Below, in pieces: positions 17,254 through 28,240 of a stretch of DNA of 64,000 nt (its first letter is position 1; each line of letters opens with the position of its first letter). Under the pieces are notes generated by a model, which was not told where the DNA came from, did not search any database, and saw only the letters and a program-made list of their open reading frames with translations. The position numbers were made by a program, and so were the translations under genes. Source of the DNA: Companilactobacillus huachuanensis (lineage in GTDB: Bacteria; Bacillota; Bacilli; Lactobacillales; Lactobacillaceae); NCBI RefSeq assembly GCF_005404815.1, contig NZ_BJDF01000017.1, positions 1-64,000 on the forward strand, read 5' to 3'.

Positions 17254-18687
17254 TTACCCCCAATTTTCACCATTTGATTTAACTAAATCTGAATACCAAT
17301 AATATGAGTCTTTAGGAATACGTTTAAAATCAAGTTTATCTTTATCTGTAGTATTGATAAAAACAAAACCATATCTCTTTGACATACCATTACCTGTGCT
17401 CAACAAATCTAAGAATGACCATGGATTATAACCAAATACTTTACATCCATCTTGAATCGCCAAACCTACTTGATAAATTTGATCTCTCATAAACTTAATT
17501 CTTTCAGGGTCATGAACTTTACCATCTTCAGAAACGATTTCATGTTCACCAAATCCATTTTCACAAATAACCATTGGCAATTGGTAATGGTCCCAAACAT
17601 AACGAAGCATGTATCTCATAGCTACTGGATCAATTTCCCAATCCCAATCGGTTGTATCAACATACGGATTTTCAACTAATTGGTACATTCCAGGAACCTT
17701 AGGAAACTTTAAGTTACCTTTCTTACCAGACTTATTTAATTCATATGGTTCCTCTTTTTCATCAGGTGAACAATATTTTGCTGTGTTAGAACGATAACAA
17801 TTCAATCCAAAGAAATCAATATTTGCTTTCCCAATTAATTCCATATCACCAGGTCTAATATCAGGATCAATATTATTCTCTCTCCAGTAACTCTTAATAA
17901 AGCCATTGTATTTACGATGGGCATATAAATCATCCCAAATTTTTTCTGTCATTTCTTCAGCATTCATGGCAGCAATCTGATCTTTGGGATCACATGAGTA
18001 TGGATAAATAGGAACATATCCGGGAACTGGACCAATTTTTCCACCAGGAACTAGTTCATGACAAGCAATGACTGCTTTAGCATGGCACAAGTTCATAATA
18101 TGATTTACCTTCCATTTATCTTCAAGCCATGTATCAGGATGTTTATCGATGCCCAACCAGTCACCGTAACAAATTTGCATATTCTGTTCGTTGATAGATA
18201 ACCAATATTTAACTCTATCTCCAAATTCTTTAAATAAAGTACGCGCGTACTTATCAAATTCATCTATAATTCCACGTCCATACCAACCATCATATTCCTT
18301 GTCAATCCAAACTGGCATATCGTAATGATAAACAGTAACAATTGGTGTGATATTGTATTTAATAAGTTCATTAATTAAATTATTGTAAAATTCCAATCCC
18401 TTTTTATTTACCTGGCAATCTTTTGATGGATAAATACGTGCCCATGATATTGAAAATCTGTAAGATGTCATTCCAGCATCGGCCATCAATTTAACATCTT
18501 CCTTATAATGATGGTAATTATCCGAAGCAAAAGTATCATCGGTATATGGTTTCTTAGTACGTGTATTTAAATCCATTAATGATAGGGTTTTTCCGTCCTC
18601 TTCTACGGCACCTTCGACTTGCCATGAAGAACTTGAACCTCCCCATAAGAAATTATCTGGAAACTTAGGATCATGATTATAAAACAT
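17254..18687 (-). CDS. GH1 6-phospho-beta-glucosidase
   Basis: This protein of about 477 residues begins MFYNHDPKFPDNFLWGGS, the usual GH1 N terminus. The acid/base Glu is present in WLSINEQNM and the nucleophile in VICENGFGE. The C-terminal phospho-sugar-binding block MSKRYGFVFINT fits a 6-phospho-glycosidase. The start at 18687 is preferred because AAGG lies 9 nt upstream; the ATG at 18711 has no ribosome site. It directly precedes the EIIBCA gene and should hydrolyse the phosphorylated glucosides that permease delivers. Confidence 0.88.
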   Translation of the reverse strand: MFYNHDPKFPDNFLWGGSSSSWQVEGAVEEDGKTLSLMDLNTRTKKPYTDDTFASDNYHHYKEDVKLMADAGMTSYRFSISWARIYPSKDCQVNKKGLEFYNNLINELIKYNITPIVTVYHYDMPVWIDKEYDGWYGRGIIDEFDKYARTLFKEFGDRVKYWLSINEQNMQICYGDWLGIDKHPDTWLEDKWKVNHIMNLCHAKAVIACHELVPGGKIGPVPGYVPIYPYSCDPKDQIAAMNAEEMTEKIWDDLYAHRKYNGFIKSYWRENNIDPDIRPGDMELIGKANIDFFGLNCYRSNTAKYCSPDEKEEPYELNKSGKKGNLKFPKVPGMYQLVENPYVDTTDWDWEIDPVAMRYMLRYVWDHYQLPMVICENGFGEHEIVSEDGKVHDPERIKFMRDQIYQVGLAIQDGCKVFGYNPWSFLDLLSTGNGMSKRYGFVFINTTDKDKLDFKRIPKDSYYWYSDLVKSNGENWG

Positions 18688-18732
18688 ATTTAAGTACCTT
18701 GCCCTTCTCATTCAACTTATATACCAATTTTA

Positions 18733-18746
18733 GCAAAGCGCTTACA
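18733..18746. promoter_or_regulatory. cre-like site upstream of the GH1-PTS operon
   Basis: Read on the minus strand the site is TGTAAGCGCTTTGC, a good match to the catabolite-responsive element apart from the last base. It lies about 46 nt upstream of the GH1 start. Confidence 0.6.
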
Positions 18747-18776
18747 TGCGTGCGTTACAACCTATGTCCCTTAAAC

Positions 18777-18808
18777 CAAAATAGGGTACAAACGATGCAC
18801 CCTATTTA
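18777..18808. terminator. terminator after the RpiR regulator gene
   Basis: AAATAGGGT and ACCCTATTT form a 9-bp stem around an 11-nt loop, with T-rich flanks. It starts a few bases beyond the minus-strand stop at 18814. Confidence 0.7.
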
Positions 18809-18813
18809 CTTTT

Positions 18814-19566
18814 TTAATAATGATTTTGAATAATATCTAAGAAATAATGTAATCCATATGCCCGATATATATCTGCATTGGTGGAGTGATCCAAATGGCT
18901 CATATAATATACATGATTGAAAGTATCTCCAAATTCTATTATTCTATTTACCGTTATCAAATCTTTGACACAATCAATTTGATTCATCTTTTCCGCCACT
19001 GATTTAGCAAATAATCCAGAAACTGAAAGAGTAATAATATAGTCATCCTTTTCAATGTCATCGAAAATCGTACTATCCAAATAGCCTTCTGAAATAATAT
19101 AAGAAAGTTTTCCTTTACTCGCCAGTTCTATTTGAAAATCCTTAGCATTAGACATACTTGTACGTGAAGTTAAAATAATCATTTTTTTTGATTTTTTAAT
19201 TCGATTACAAATCACATCGATTTCATGAGTATTCATGCGCTCATCTAGTTCACTAACTATTCGAATCAAATTACCTGTTAATAATTCACGATAATTTTTA
19301 TCTGAAATATTTATTTCTTCAGGCAAATGATTCTTGATGGTCTTTTTTATGTCCGCAAAATTCTCAAAACCTAATCCTTGGGAGAACCTTCTAATACTTG
19401 CTCTTGAAACACTACAGTCTTCAGCCATTTGATAAATGTTGGCCTTTGGTATTTTATTAAAATTCTCGATAAAATATCTTGATAATATAAAATTAACACT
19501 ACCAATTTCATTTTTATCTAACTGATCATTTAATGAATATAAAAGATTATATAAAATATTGTCCAT
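18814..19566 (-). CDS. RpiR-family transcriptional regulator (HTH plus SIS domain)
   Basis: This 250-residue protein has an N-terminal RpiR-type helix-turn-helix (about 38-75; IYQMAEDCSVSRASIRRFSQ) and a C-terminal SIS sugar-isomerase-like domain (about 110-230; KMIILTSRTSMSNAKDF). Such proteins sense phosphorylated sugars. It is encoded just upstream of, and co-oriented with, the GH1-EIIBCA pair and is the likely regulator of it. Confidence 0.82.
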   Translation of the reverse strand: MDNILYNLLYSLNDQLDKNEIGSVNFILSRYFIENFNKIPKANIYQMAEDCSVSRASIRRFSQGLGFENFADIKKTIKNHLPEEINISDKNYRELLTGNLIRIVSELDERMNTHEIDVICNRIKKSKKMIILTSRTSMSNAKDFQIELASKGKLSYIISEGYLDSTIFDDIEKDDYIITLSVSGLFAKSVAEKMNQIDCVKDLITVNRIIEFGDTFNHVYYMSHLDHSTNADIYRAYGLHYFLDIIQNHY

Positions 19567-19718
19567 AAGTAACCTCTTTCACTTTTTCTTTTATATCATA
19601 AGTTATTTTTGTTCTACTAATATACCTTTTTTACGCAACTTAAAATAAACGAACTTAAAACAAACTAACGGGGCTAAAATAATCTTATATAATTACATGT
19701 TACTTTGTCACGTTTAAG

Positions 19719-19758
19719 AAAAAAAGTAGTTCTGCTTTTCACAGAACTACTTTTTTGT
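19719..19758. terminator. terminator after the small HTH gene
   Basis: AAAAGTAGTTCTG and CAGAACTACTTTT form a perfect 13-bp stem around CTTTTCA with A- and T-runs. It lies about 95 nt downstream of the minus-strand gene ending at 19854. Confidence 0.75.
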
Positions 19759-19853
19759 CTATTTCCAATTTATCATCATTTGTCTTTATTGAATATGCAC
19801 GCTGTTTTTTTTATTTCTAATAAATATTAATAAAATTCTTCAAATTATCTATT

Positions 19854-20312
19854 TTACTTCTTCTCAATCACTGCCTTTTCTTCAAATCCACTGTACTTAT
19901 CTCCTTGATATATTTTGAATAATACAACCCCTAATCTCTTATCACTAATAATAATTTCTTCTAAACATTCAATAGTATCTATCCTCGACTCTTGATTATT
20001 AATCCCTATATTTTCCCCGGTTTCATACTGTTGCTGCATAGATTTATGGAACCACATAGCTAGCCAGTTCCCAAAACTTGAATACTCTTTTCCATACTTT
20101 TCGAGGATATATTGCTTTTCTTTATCCATATACAGGTCAGACATTGCAACAACATTAGAATATTTCATACTTGAAATAATAGATTCTGGTTTCTCTGCCT
20201 CTTTTATTTTATTCAATGAAGCACTACTTACTCCTGTAATTTTACTAATTTGGCTAATCGATAGATCTACTTCTTTGACCAATTTAATAGCATTCTTAAC
20301 TTGATTTAGCAT
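19854..20312 (-). CDS. small helix-turn-helix protein of unknown role
   Basis: This 152-residue protein has an N-terminal helix-turn-helix pattern (about residues 17-36: ISQISKITGVSSASLNKIKE) resembling Xre or resolvase-type readers. The remainder (FGNWLAMWFHKSM and an acidic C-terminal half) matches no family I recognise. AGGGG precedes the ATG. It is monocistronic, flanked by terminators at 19719 and 20491, and its neighbours give no hint of a target. Confidence 0.6.
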   Translation of the reverse strand: MLNQVKNAIKLVKEVDLSISQISKITGVSSASLNKIKEAEKPESIISSMKYSNVVAMSDLYMDKEKQYILEKYGKEYSSFGNWLAMWFHKSMQQQYETGENIGINNQESRIDTIECLEEIIISDKRLGVVLFKIYQGDKYSGFEEKAVIEKK

Positions 20313-20490
20313 AATATTTTTACCCCTGCTTAATATTTTGTTAAAACTTTTTACTCCTCTATGCCTCGATGAAGAATCGCCCTAATGCACTAAATAGACT
20401 CGGTAAATCTGCTTATGATTAATGAACATGTTGAAAAAGCAATTCTAACGCCCTTGACACTTACCAACAGCATTACTTTATTTGTGAATT
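20313..20490. other. intergenic stretch, nothing clear
   Basis: Between the small HTH gene and the terminator at 20491 I find no open frame or RNA gene I can support. Promoter-like TTGACA occurs near 20454 without a convincing -10 box. Confidence 0.4.
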
Positions 20491-20527
20491 AAAAAAGCCA
20501 TTACTAATAATATAGTAGTGGTTTTTA
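20491..20527. terminator. terminator downstream of the LicR-like regulator
   Basis: AAAAGCCATTACTA and TAGTAGTGGTTTT form an imperfect 9-bp hairpin with A/T tails. It is about 105 nt downstream of the minus-strand stop at 20631, across A+T-rich sequence in which I see nothing else. Confidence 0.6.
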
Positions 20528-20630
20528 TAAGATTCATCAAAGATTACCGTATTATATAGAATAAAGTCTATGGAACTCCAGATTATAATGGAATACTTAT
20601 CTTGTATACTATAGATTTTTTTTTATTTTT

Positions 20631-22553
20631 TTACAATAAGTCAGTTAATCGAGAAATGAATTCTTCATAAGTTCTTGTTTTGACTAATGATGCAATATTC
20701 TTTGGATCAACTGCGATTTGAGACAAATCGTCAAATATGTTTCTATATGATTGCTTATTCTCCTTATTAACCGCAAGCAGAAACATTAAATTAACATCAT
20801 TATTTTCACTATTCCAAGAAATACCTTTGGGAGCTATCACCACGTATCCTTGCGTCTTCAATGCTATCATCTGCATGGAATGAGGTATTGCAACACGACC
20901 AAAAGCTGTACTGGACATATTTTCTCGTGCTTTTAATCGATCAGCAAAATTTTCAGGAATCACCTCTTTCCCCTCCAATTCACTACATACAATCTGAAAC
21001 AAGTCATCACGACCTACCCGATCATCAAGTACTTTAAAATTCTCTTTTGGAAAGAATCTCTCTAAATTATTGGTAAAATTAATTTTTTTCTGCTGATGTT
21101 TGTGACTTTCAATTAATTGATTAATTCGTTTGTAATCTGTTTGCGTCATAAATTGAGAAATATTAGCATGACTTATGCCAGGTAATTGATACTCTGAATT
21201 TACTTGTATAATAAAATCTACCTTACGTGGGTAATCTTCCTCTTCTATCATCTCTGGATTGTGAAGAACACTACCAACAACTATGTCCTGACTAAACAGT
21301 CGCTCTAATCTACTAGTAAACTCATCAGTATCATTTTGATAATCAGGCATCAAAACAATTACATATAATTTATGTAAGTCATTAATATATTCTGAAACAG
21401 AATTACCTATATGCATAGCTATATAAGCAATTTCATCATCTTCCAAACTTACATTTTCAATTTCTTCCATTCGATTTGAAATCAAAACCGCACATTCATA
21501 AATTATTGGTGAGGACTTCCTTATACTTGAAGTCATTGGATTTCGCTCCACATATCCCCGTGATGAACGTTCAAGTAATCTTTGAATATGAATGGCAAAT
21601 TGTTCCCTAAAATTCAAAACTCTTAAATCAATATTTAGCATCGCGTTAACATATTTTATTAAGTCATCAACCAATTCAACGGTACTATGTTTAACAGTAT
21701 CTTCCAAGTTTCGATGTTTACGTGTTATAGAGAATTGAATAATTAATTTTAAACTTTTTCGTTCAGCCTCTGAAAACTTAACCGCTTCATTGCTCTCAAC
21801 ACCGTCAATCAACTTGTTTCCAAATTCATTCTCCTGAATAGTCTTTTCATCTGGGAATGCATCTGCTTGTAACCCATATTTCGAATTACTATCAGTTTTC
21901 TGTGGTTGATACCCATTTTTTACCCTATGTGTAGCAATCGCTATATGTAACAAAATATTATTGAAATCAAACGTATTCAAATAAATATTTTCCAATTGTG
22001 TTAATTTCTTAATTGATTCTGAAATTCCAACCACATCTATATCTGGAAAGCTTTCCTGTATAGTCTTTGTTCCGATAAAAGTCTGTTTAGATTCACGATA
22101 TAGAATATCGCTGATTAATCTTCTTTTATTCATTTCGCTTCCGGCTAAAGACCAATCGTCACCATCCTGTCTTAGCTCAAGTTCAAAAGGCCTTACATAG
22201 TCTTGAATCTCTTGAAAAAGTTTTATTAATGTCGATTCACTTAAGTATAATTGGTCAACAAGGTCATACAGGTTTAATTTTTTTTGTTGAGTGAATTCAT
22301 TAATCAAAACTCGTTTAATACTTTCATAATCCGAATTCTCATTTTTGGAACTATCTACTTTTTTCTGGTTAAATTTATACCCTTCACTGCTAACAAAAAT
22401 AGCTGTAGAATCGATTAAATCTTTTGCGTAGCGTCTAATACTACGTTGAGATACACCAATCACTACAGCTAATTCATTAGAAGTATGCCATCCAGGGTTA
22501 TTTTGTAAATAGTCCCATAATTCTTTTTTATGGTCCTTACGCAAATAACTCAT
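20631..22553 (-). CDS. LicR/CelR-type PRD-containing transcriptional activator
   Basis: This 640-residue protein has, in order: a winged HTH (about 8-50, SNELAVVIGVSQRSIRR), a second DNA-binding region, two PTS regulation domains with putative phospho-His in FAIHIQRLLERSS and IAYIAMHIGNSVSEY, an EIIB-like segment (about 395-480), and a C-terminal EIIA(Fru/Mtl)-like domain with His in RVAIPHSMQM. PTS phosphorylation of these domains normally sets activity according to substrate flux. It is the last gene of the cellobiose-type operon, 15 nt after the GH1 gene, and probably activates it. GGAG lies almost directly on the ATG, so the start is less sure than the family. Confidence 0.88.
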   Translation of the reverse strand: MSYLRKDHKKELWDYLQNNPGWHTSNELAVVIGVSQRSIRRYAKDLIDSTAIFVSSEGYKFNQKKVDSSKNENSDYESIKRVLINEFTQQKKLNLYDLVDQLYLSESTLIKLFQEIQDYVRPFELELRQDGDDWSLAGSEMNKRRLISDILYRESKQTFIGTKTIQESFPDIDVVGISESIKKLTQLENIYLNTFDFNNILLHIAIATHRVKNGYQPQKTDSNSKYGLQADAFPDEKTIQENEFGNKLIDGVESNEAVKFSEAERKSLKLIIQFSITRKHRNLEDTVKHSTVELVDDLIKYVNAMLNIDLRVLNFREQFAIHIQRLLERSSRGYVERNPMTSSIRKSSPIIYECAVLISNRMEEIENVSLEDDEIAYIAMHIGNSVSEYINDLHKLYVIVLMPDYQNDTDEFTSRLERLFSQDIVVGSVLHNPEMIEEEDYPRKVDFIIQVNSEYQLPGISHANISQFMTQTDYKRINQLIESHKHQQKKINFTNNLERFFPKENFKVLDDRVGRDDLFQIVCSELEGKEVIPENFADRLKARENMSSTAFGRVAIPHSMQMIALKTQGYVVIAPKGISWNSENNDVNLMFLLAVNKENKQSYRNIFDDLSQIAVDPKNIASLVKTRTYEEFISRLTDLL

Positions 22554-22568
22554 CTCCGTATAATTCTT

Positions 22569-24373
<1,805 letters not shown>

Positions 24374-24401
24374 TGATTTATCCTCCTAAATGTAAAATCC
24401 G

Positions 24402-25643
24402 TTAATCTTGCGTACTTGCTTCTTCTTTTAATACTTGACCATCATAAACTTTAAAGAATGGGAACCAAATGACCCAAGAAACCGCGAAAATAATAGCTAG
24501 TAAAATCATAGCACCTACTGATGGGCTAATAAGCCATGTTGAAATTGGGAAAGGAATGTACCACATTTGCATTACTGCTTTCGGAATTGCAGCCAGGCCC
24601 ATTTTTAGTCCTGTCCAAGTAATAATTGGAATAATGATCCCGTTAATCCATAGAGGAATCATCAAGTATGGGTTCCAAACAACAGTACCAAACACAAGTG
24701 GTTCATTAATATTGAATAGTGATGGTACAATACAAGCTTTGCCTAATGCTTTTAATCGTTGAGATTTAGATATTAATAACATCATCAGAGCTAATGGCAT
24801 GGTACAACCAACACCACCAATAAATACCCAACCACTAAAGACTGCTTCACTGGTGAAAATATGCGTTGCAGAATTTCCTGCAGCAACCGCAGCTACATTT
24901 GCTGCAATCCCACCAAGCATTAATGGTTGTGTAATTGGAGAAATTACCCAACTAGAAATACCCATTGAATAAATAAATGTGTAAATAAATAGAATCAAAG
25001 TGAAACCATAAATTGTATCGGCCCCAGATGCTAATGGTGCAAAAATTGATTGAATTGCACTAAATAAATTAAAGTGAATTATATCTACAATTAACCATCC
25101 TGCTGCAATACTAACTCCAATTGGTAACATTGAATCAAACCATGATGTAACAAAATCAGGAATAACAGTATCTTCACTGAAGAAAGAAAACGTTCCAAAT
25201 AATTGCATAATCAAGCTTACAAAAATTGCTACAATGATTGCTACGAACATACCACCAGCACCAAATTCACTAAAGCCAAAGGAAGCTGTTGCACCTGAAT
25301 TAGTGAATTTGGGATTGATTAGCATCATAAACAATGCAATAGATGTTAATCCTGCAATAATTCGTTGTCTTTTTAACTTTTTCAATTCCATGTAATTAAA
25401 TGGTACTAAGAATGCTATAAAGATTGATAATAATCCAAAGGTGAAATTACTAATTGGTGTAAAGTTAGGCCACCAACTCCAAAAGTTACCTGGAATATTT
25501 AATAAACTAACTATTGATCCAACCAGAATGAATGGTAGCACTTCAAGAACTGAATTCTTTAGAGTGACAATCCATTGATTATTCCCCACGACTTGCGCTT
25601 TTGGCGCAAATTTAGTGTTGAGAAATTCCATAAATTTATCCAT
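24402..25643 (-). CDS. PTS cellobiose-family EIIC membrane component
   Basis: This 413-residue polytopic protein of the lactose/cellobiose EIIC family contains LPFILVGSIVSLLN and PSLFNINEPLVFGTVVWNPY, the latter holding the conserved NEP substrate-site motif. About 10 membrane segments are expected. GAGGGG precedes the ATG. Together with the EIIB and EIIA genes on either side it imports and phosphorylates the substrate of the downstream GH1 enzyme. Confidence 0.92.
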   Translation of the reverse strand: MDKFMEFLNTKFAPKAQVVGNNQWIVTLKNSVLEVLPFILVGSIVSLLNIPGNFWSWWPNFTPISNFTFGLLSIFIAFLVPFNYMELKKLKRQRIIAGLTSIALFMMLINPKFTNSGATASFGFSEFGAGGMFVAIIVAIFVSLIMQLFGTFSFFSEDTVIPDFVTSWFDSMLPIGVSIAAGWLIVDIIHFNLFSAIQSIFAPLASGADTIYGFTLILFIYTFIYSMGISSWVISPITQPLMLGGIAANVAAVAAGNSATHIFTSEAVFSGWVFIGGVGCTMPLALMMLLISKSQRLKALGKACIVPSLFNINEPLVFGTVVWNPYLMIPLWINGIIIPIITWTGLKMGLAAIPKAVMQMWYIPFPISTWLISPSVGAMILLAIIFAVSWVIWFPFFKVYDGQVLKEEASTQD

Positions 25644-25679
25644 TTTGACACGCCCCTCATTTATTTTTTTAACAGTATG

Positions 25680-25988
25680 TTAGTCACCAAGTTCGTTTTG
25701 TAAATGTGCAATTGCGCCCTTACCATCTAGAATTGAATAGTAGTCAGCATGCATTAAAATAACTTTGACACTTTCAGGAACACGTTCTTTAATACCATCA
25801 AATTCTGCCTTCAAATGTGGTCCAACCATCAAGGCATCAATATCGTCCATGTAATCACCTAATTCCGATTCACTACGTGCCTTGATCTTATAATCTAGCC
25901 CCTCTTTTTTTGCAGCCTTTCTCATATTAGCTGCCATAAAACCTGATGATGCTCCAGAACCACAAATCAATAGAATACTTTTACTCAT
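25680..25988 (-). CDS. PTS lactose/cellobiose-family EIIB
   Basis: This protein has 102 residues from the ATG at 25988, which has GGAGG 9 nt upstream; the longer frame to 26018 is not needed. The phosphorylatable Cys lies in ILLICGSGASSGFMA near the N terminus, followed by ALMVGPHLKAEF. It is the first gene of the operon EIIB-EIIC-EIIA-GH1-regulator. Confidence 0.9.
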   Translation of the reverse strand: MSKSILLICGSGASSGFMAANMRKAAKKEGLDYKIKARSESELGDYMDDIDALMVGPHLKAEFDGIKERVPESVKVILMHADYYSILDGKGAIAHLQNELGD

Positions 25989-26088
25989 AATATATTTCCT
26001 CCAATAATTTCTTAACAATTTATTTTGTTATCTGTTCCTCTTTACATTTATATAGTAGTTTTTAATTGTATCCGTTTACAATTAGTTT

Positions 26089-26107
26089 TGTCACCCCTGG
26101 GGTGACA
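26089..26107. promoter_or_regulatory. perfect palindrome, candidate operator of the cellobiose-type PTS operon
   Basis: TGTCACCCC-T-GGGGTGACA is a perfect 9-bp inverted repeat around one base, in otherwise A+T-rich DNA, about 100 nt upstream of the first gene. The lack of a T-run argues against a terminator. The downstream LicR-like regulator is the natural candidate to bind it. Confidence 0.55.
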
Positions 26108-26146
26108 TTTCCTTTTATTGATTATAATTTTTAATTCTTGGACAAC

Positions 26147-26184
26147 AAAAAAACAGTTTATGTGCTTTCATAAACTGTTTTTTT
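26147..26184. terminator. terminator after the truncated isomerase gene
   Basis: AAAAACAGTTTATG and CATAAACTGTTTTT form a perfect stem around TGCTTT with A- and T-runs, about 27 nt beyond the minus-strand stop at 26212. Confidence 0.78.
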
Positions 26185-26211
26185 ATAAACAATATTTATA
26201 AACATCAATAA

Positions 26212-26853
26212 TTATTTTACAAATGCCTGCAGAATCATTACTTCATCAGAACCACAAAGGTTATCAACCAACACATCCTTACAATATTCAGGAACAATAA
26301 ACGTTTCACCATAACTAATTATTAGAGGAGGGAAATCATTAGTTTGACTATAAATACGAACCTTTTTCCCCTCAACTAAGTTAAGCATGCTGACACTGTC
26401 GTGATTTTTAATAAGTACACTGTTCCTAAACGTGTATCTATATGAATTAATAAATTCTAGATCACACAATCCTGTTTTCTCCACCAATTGTTTTTGCCCT
26501 TTTTCAATAACATCATTTTTAGCAAAAAGGTTCTTCTTAACATAATCGGTATCAAAACGCATATCAACATTATTTTTTCCATGCTCCAAATGTATTGGTC
26601 TTGGTTTCCCATCTAATCCAATGCGTCCCCAATCCCATAATTTAAAGGTAAATATATATGGAGTAGCACTTATTTCCAAAACCACCGTTTCTGGGCCACC
26701 ACAATGGATAGCTCCGGCTGGAATAGAATAGTGATCGTGCTTTTTAACTGGAAAACAGTTAATAAATTTCTTATGATCGAACTCTTCTTTTGTTACAGTA
26801 CTTAATTTTAAATTTTTGTTATAAAATTGCGCTGCTGAAATTATGCTAATCAT
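26212..26853 (-). CDS. class I mannose-6-phosphate isomerase-like protein, N-terminally short
   Basis: These 213 residues resemble the C-terminal half of the long class I phosphomannose isomerases: PVKKHDHYSIPAGAIHC, VLEISATPYIFTFKLWDWGR and PIHLEHGKNN are characteristic cupin-barrel blocks. Full members are, from memory, well over 300 residues, and the catalytic N-terminal region is missing here. Upstream sequence shows no in-frame continuation that I can recognise. It could be a remnant, or a stand-alone cupin with regulatory or epimerase-like activity. It is monocistronic and divergent from the kinase gene at 26954. Confidence 0.6.
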   Translation of the reverse strand: MISIISAAQFYNKNLKLSTVTKEEFDHKKFINCFPVKKHDHYSIPAGAIHCGGPETVVLEISATPYIFTFKLWDWGRIGLDGKPRPIHLEHGKNNVDMRFDTDYVKKNLFAKNDVIEKGQKQLVEKTGLCDLEFINSYRYTFRNSVLIKNHDSVSMLNLVEGKKVRIYSQTNDFPPLIISYGETFIVPEYCKDVLVDNLCGSDEVMILQAFVK

Positions 26854-26953
26854 CGCTTTGAAATTATTTTCATTTTCTTCGTTTTGGAAAGCCCTTACAG
26901 CCCTTTTGTTGGTACAATAAGAATATGAAAATAATTTATATGAGGTGAATCAA

Positions 26954-27754
26954 TTGAATAAATTCATTCAAGTTTTAACAATTGCAGGATCAGATTCTGA
27001 TGGTAGTGCAGGAGCCCAGGCTGACCTAAAAACTTTCATGGCATGCGGGGTTTACGGAATGTCTGTATTGACAGCAGCAGTAGCTGGAAACTCATACGGT
27101 ATTCATGACAATGTAAATATGCCTATCAGTTTCATAAAAAATGAAATTAAGGATATTAAAGATGACTTTAAGGTTTCAGCTTTTAAAACCGGTATGTTAT
27201 CCGATTCTGAAATAATCACTACAGTTGCTAATGAGATTAAGGACAAACCTTTTGGTAAATTTATATTAGACCCTGTTATTAGTACAAAGCATGGTGCTAT
27301 GTTACTAGAACCAGATGCCTATCAAACATTGATTGATGAGCTATTCCCACTGGCTGATTTAATAACTCCAAACTACTATGAAGCACAAAAATTATCAGGA
27401 TTAAAATTAGAAAGTAAAGATGAAATTATAACGGCAGCCAAAATGCTTCGAAAATTAGGACCTAAAAATATTATGATCAAAGGTCAACACAATGATAATA
27501 ATATAAGTACCGTTGAAGATTATGTATTATTAGAAGATGGGACTTCATTTTGGATTTCCGAACCATATGTTGAAACCACCCATGTAAATGGAACTGGTGA
27601 TACGCTTTCCTCATGTATCGTTGCAGAAATTGCAAAAGGACAAACTATGGATCAAGCAATTCGAACAGCCAAAACATTCACTTACGAAGCAATTAAAAAC
27701 GAAATTGATGTTGGTCATAAGTTTGGGCCAGTAAATCATCTAATAAAAATTTAA
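26954..27754 (+). CDS. ThiD/PdxK-family (hydroxymethyl)pyrimidine or pyridoxine kinase
   Basis: This protein has about 266 residues. The TTG at 26954 is preferred because GAGG lies 8 nt upstream; the GTG at 26945 overlaps that site. The N-terminal motif VLTIAGSDSDGSAGAQADLK, ITPNYYEAQKLSG and the C-terminal THVNGTGDTLSSC anion-hole/catalytic Asp motif identify the ribokinase-like ThiD/PdxK group. Firmicute members often salvage vitamin B6 as well as hydroxymethylpyrimidine. Pyridoxal phosphate would serve the decarboxylase at 31628-33499, but the genes are not linked in one unit. Confidence 0.82.
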   Translation: MNKFIQVLTIAGSDSDGSAGAQADLKTFMACGVYGMSVLTAAVAGNSYGIHDNVNMPISFIKNEIKDIKDDFKVSAFKTGMLSDSEIITTVANEIKDKPFGKFILDPVISTKHGAMLLEPDAYQTLIDELFPLADLITPNYYEAQKLSGLKLESKDEIITAAKMLRKLGPKNIMIKGQHNDNNISTVEDYVLLEDGTSFWISEPYVETTHVNGTGDTLSSCIVAEIAKGQTMDQAIRTAKTFTYEAIKNEIDVGHKFGPVNHLIKI

Positions 27755-27870
27755 TCTTTTTTTAACCTTCTAAATTAATTTGGTTCATCCAAATCCCTTG
27801 TTAGATATGTGTTTCCAAGAATAAATCTAAGACATATTACATTGTGTAAATAAATTATTAAATATTTTTG

Positions 27871-27899
27871 TTGACAATTCATTAACTTGGTCTTAGTAT
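27871..27899 (+). promoter_or_regulatory. promoter of the Trp T-box operon
   Basis: A consensus -35 box TTGACA (27871-27876) is followed after exactly 17 nt by the -10 box TAGTAT (27894-27899). Transcription should start near 27906, at the beginning of the T-box leader. Between 27755 and 27870 I see nothing else. Confidence 0.75.
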
Positions 27900-27905
27900 A
27901 AGAGT

Positions 27906-28222
27906 CAACAAAAATAATTCGTCCATAAACCAATGAGATGGAAGTCAAGATTATCGTGCACGCCCAGAGAGTTGCCGGTGCTGAGAATGGCAATCGAACG
28001 CAGATAGTTAAATGGACCATCGAGGGTCTCTCCGAAAAGTAATGAGTACGGGAGAACGTTAGGCATACGTAAGTTGTCGGAGGGATGTTGGTCCCTCGCA
28101 AAGAGTAATGGAATTAATTTTGAGTGTATTTTTGATATACTCTATTTCAATCCATTAAAAAAAGGTGGCACCGCGGAAAATCCGTCCTTAAACGTTAATA
28201 CGTTTATGGGCGGATTTTTTGT
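27906..28222 (+). ncRNA. T-box leader RNA with a TGG (Trp) specifier
   Basis: The leader carries CCAGAGAG and GGTGCTGAGAA of the Stem I distal region, a lower Stem I helix GATGG/CCATC, and, just before the 3' strand of that helix, ATAGTTAAATGGA with TGG at 28013-28015 as specifier codon. The T-box sequence AAGGTGGCACCGCGG lies at 28162-28176. Its bulge TGGC can pair with an uncharged 3' end GCCA, matching the G discriminator of the tRNA-Trp at 30026-30096. A terminator (28178-28222, TCCG/CGGA stem then TTTTTT) follows. Read-through should occur when tRNA-Trp is uncharged. The first gene after it is a 10-residue peptide containing Trp. Confidence 0.9.
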
Positions 28223-28240
28223 TTTCAGGAGGAACCTAAT

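Noticed and set aside
27775-28101. 108-codon minus-strand open frame
   Set aside because: It lies antisense to the T-box leader, its protein resembles no family, and the RNA structure fully explains the sequence conservation.
27755-28240. T-box controlling a tryptophan biosynthesis or transport gene
   Set aside because: The genes directly downstream are only mini-genes ended by a terminator; no transporter or biosynthetic enzyme follows in the same transcript.
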